Assembly (NCBI GenBank): GCA_902492015.1
Contig: CABUJR010000005.1
Span: 95,317-159,316, forward strand
Source of the DNA: an uncultured Eubacteriales bacterium
Lineage (GTDB): Bacteria > Bacillota > Clostridia > TANB77 > CAG-508
Direction: 5' to 3'
Length of the DNA stretch: 64,000 nt
Made by a program: the position numbers and the translations under genes. Below the pieces are notes generated by a model that saw only the letters and a program-made list of their open reading frames with translations, searched no databases and was not told the origin of the DNA. Below, piece by piece: positions 63,435-64,000 of the stretch (its first letter is position 1; every line of letters starts with the position of its first letter).

Positions 63435-63586
63435 AAAGTGGACATTATGATAATTGCAAAAGACTAAATTTTATACAAATATCCACGTCTTTGTTCGCCC
63501 TACCAATTTTTTTAAAAAAGTTATATGCAATATTTGGCGTAAGGCTTTATTTAATAGGAAAGTGCAGAGTACTTTCCTACTAAATA
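63435..63586. ncRNA. structured repeat element, copy B (strand undecided)
   Basis: Second copy of the element at 18165-18310. GTGGA at its left end can pair with TCCAC at 63482-63486, and GGAAAGT pairs with ACTTTCC at its right end (63558-63577). GCCCTACC and GGCGTAAGGC in the middle can also pair in part. It lies, on the minus strand, directly after the rplT terminator and before the 363-residue gene. Confidence 0.45.
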
Positions 63587-63613
63587 AAAAAAGAATATGT
63601 AAAAAACATATTC
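63584..63613 (-). terminator. rplT terminator
   Basis: GAATATGT pairs with ACATATTC around TTTT, then TTTTTTTATTT on the minus strand, 30 nt after the stop codon. Confidence 0.75.
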
Positions 63614-63642
63614 CTCTTTTATATATATTAAAATCTTATAAT

Positions 63643-63993
63643 TTAAGCTTTTTTTGCTATTTCAGCTAATTCGCTAAAAGCTTTTTCATCAGAAACTGCT
63701 ATTTCAGCTAACATTTTTCTATTTATTGTAACATTAGCTTTCTTTAATCCAGCTATCATTTTGCTATATGTTAATCCATTTTGTCTTGCTGCTGCATTTA
63801 TTCTAACTATCCATAATTTTCTAAAATCTGATTTTTTATCTTTTCTTCCAACATAAGCATACATTCCAGATTTCATAACTGCTTGTTTTGCATTTCTATA
63901 TCTATAATGTTTTGCACCATAATATCCTTTTGCTTGTTTTAATACTTTTTTATGTCTTGCTCTTGTTGTTCTTGCTGTTTTTACTCTTGCCAT
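63643..63993 (-). CDS. rplT: 50S ribosomal protein L20
   Basis: 116 residues, full length. Starts [26 protein letters not shown] and continues with [22 protein letters not shown], both diagnostic of L20. It is needed for early assembly of the large subunit and, in the infC-rpmI-rplT operon, controls its own synthesis. infC and rpmI would lie just outside the right edge. Only 7 nt remain upstream, ending before any ribosome binding site can be seen. Confidence 0.98.
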   Translation of the reverse strand: MARVKTARTTRARHKKVLKQAKGYYGAKHYRYRNAKQAVMKSGMYAYVGRKDKKSDFRKLWIVRINAAARQNGLTYSKMIAGLKKANVTINRKMLAEIAVSDEKAFSELAEIAKKA

Positions 63994-64000
63994 TTATTTT

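Overview
The window is AT-rich Firmicute DNA, most likely from an uncultured, spore-forming Clostridia species. Evidence seen in the sequence: very low GC, strong AGGAGG-type ribosome binding sites, many U-tract terminators, a glmS ribozyme, a serine T-box, RNase J, class III fructose-1,6-bisphosphatase, the germination channel genes spoVAC-spoVAD-spoVAE and a PdaA-type cortex deacetylase. Placement below class is a guess. I see no rRNA, tRNA, CRISPR array, transposase or prophage.

Left region (1-12.4 kb). A tight minus-strand operon of eight genes runs from 7645 off the left edge. In transcription order it encodes a signal-peptidase-fold protein that has lost its catalytic serine and carries a long Lys/Glu tail, a small exported protein, an intact SipW-type signal peptidase, two more exported proteins with related N-termini, an unrecognised cytoplasmic protein, a membrane-anchored McrB-like AAA+ GTPase and a DUF2357 (McrC-like) protein. 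Divergent from it is a 1488-residue, very acidic, repetitive protein. A McrBC-like motor module joined to a SipW/TasA-like export module is the best candidate here for an undescribed system.

12.4-28.5 kb. clpB; a glycosyltransferase/DUF6056 surface-glycan group; pdaA; corA; an RluD-type pseudouridine synthase and an RlmI-type methyltransferase; ispH; a 34-residue membrane peptide; a Cys-rich 56-residue protein; uvrC; a nested-palindrome element; hpt; and an HExxH protein of unknown role.

28.5-44.6 kb. The glmS ribozyme and glmS; a ComEC-like metallo-beta-lactamase protein; a membrane-bound XRE regulator; ysxC-serS, lying downstream of a serine T-box with a dCTP-deaminase/DUF1653 fusion and a free DUF1653 gene between; a DUF951 gene; gltX; a HAD phosphatase; and rnjA with a leader of about 400 nt.

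44.6-64 kb. ROK kinase; a type IV pilus-like operon (pilM-pilN fusion, pilO, pilP-like, two prepilin-like genes, pilC) without its ATPase; fbp; spoVAC-AD-AE; a secreted protein; a YgjP-like peptidase; a GNAT acetyltransferase; leuS; an unrecognised 363-residue protein; and rplT.

Two patterns cut across the map. Seven single genes (starting at 23834, 38262, 41064, 45097, 56095, 58410 and 61846) have visibly higher GC than their neighbours and each has its own extended -10 promoter; six end in a clear terminator. They look like acquired one-gene cassettes. A structured sequence of about 145 bp also occurs twice (18165 and 63435), each time between a terminator and the next minus-strand gene.
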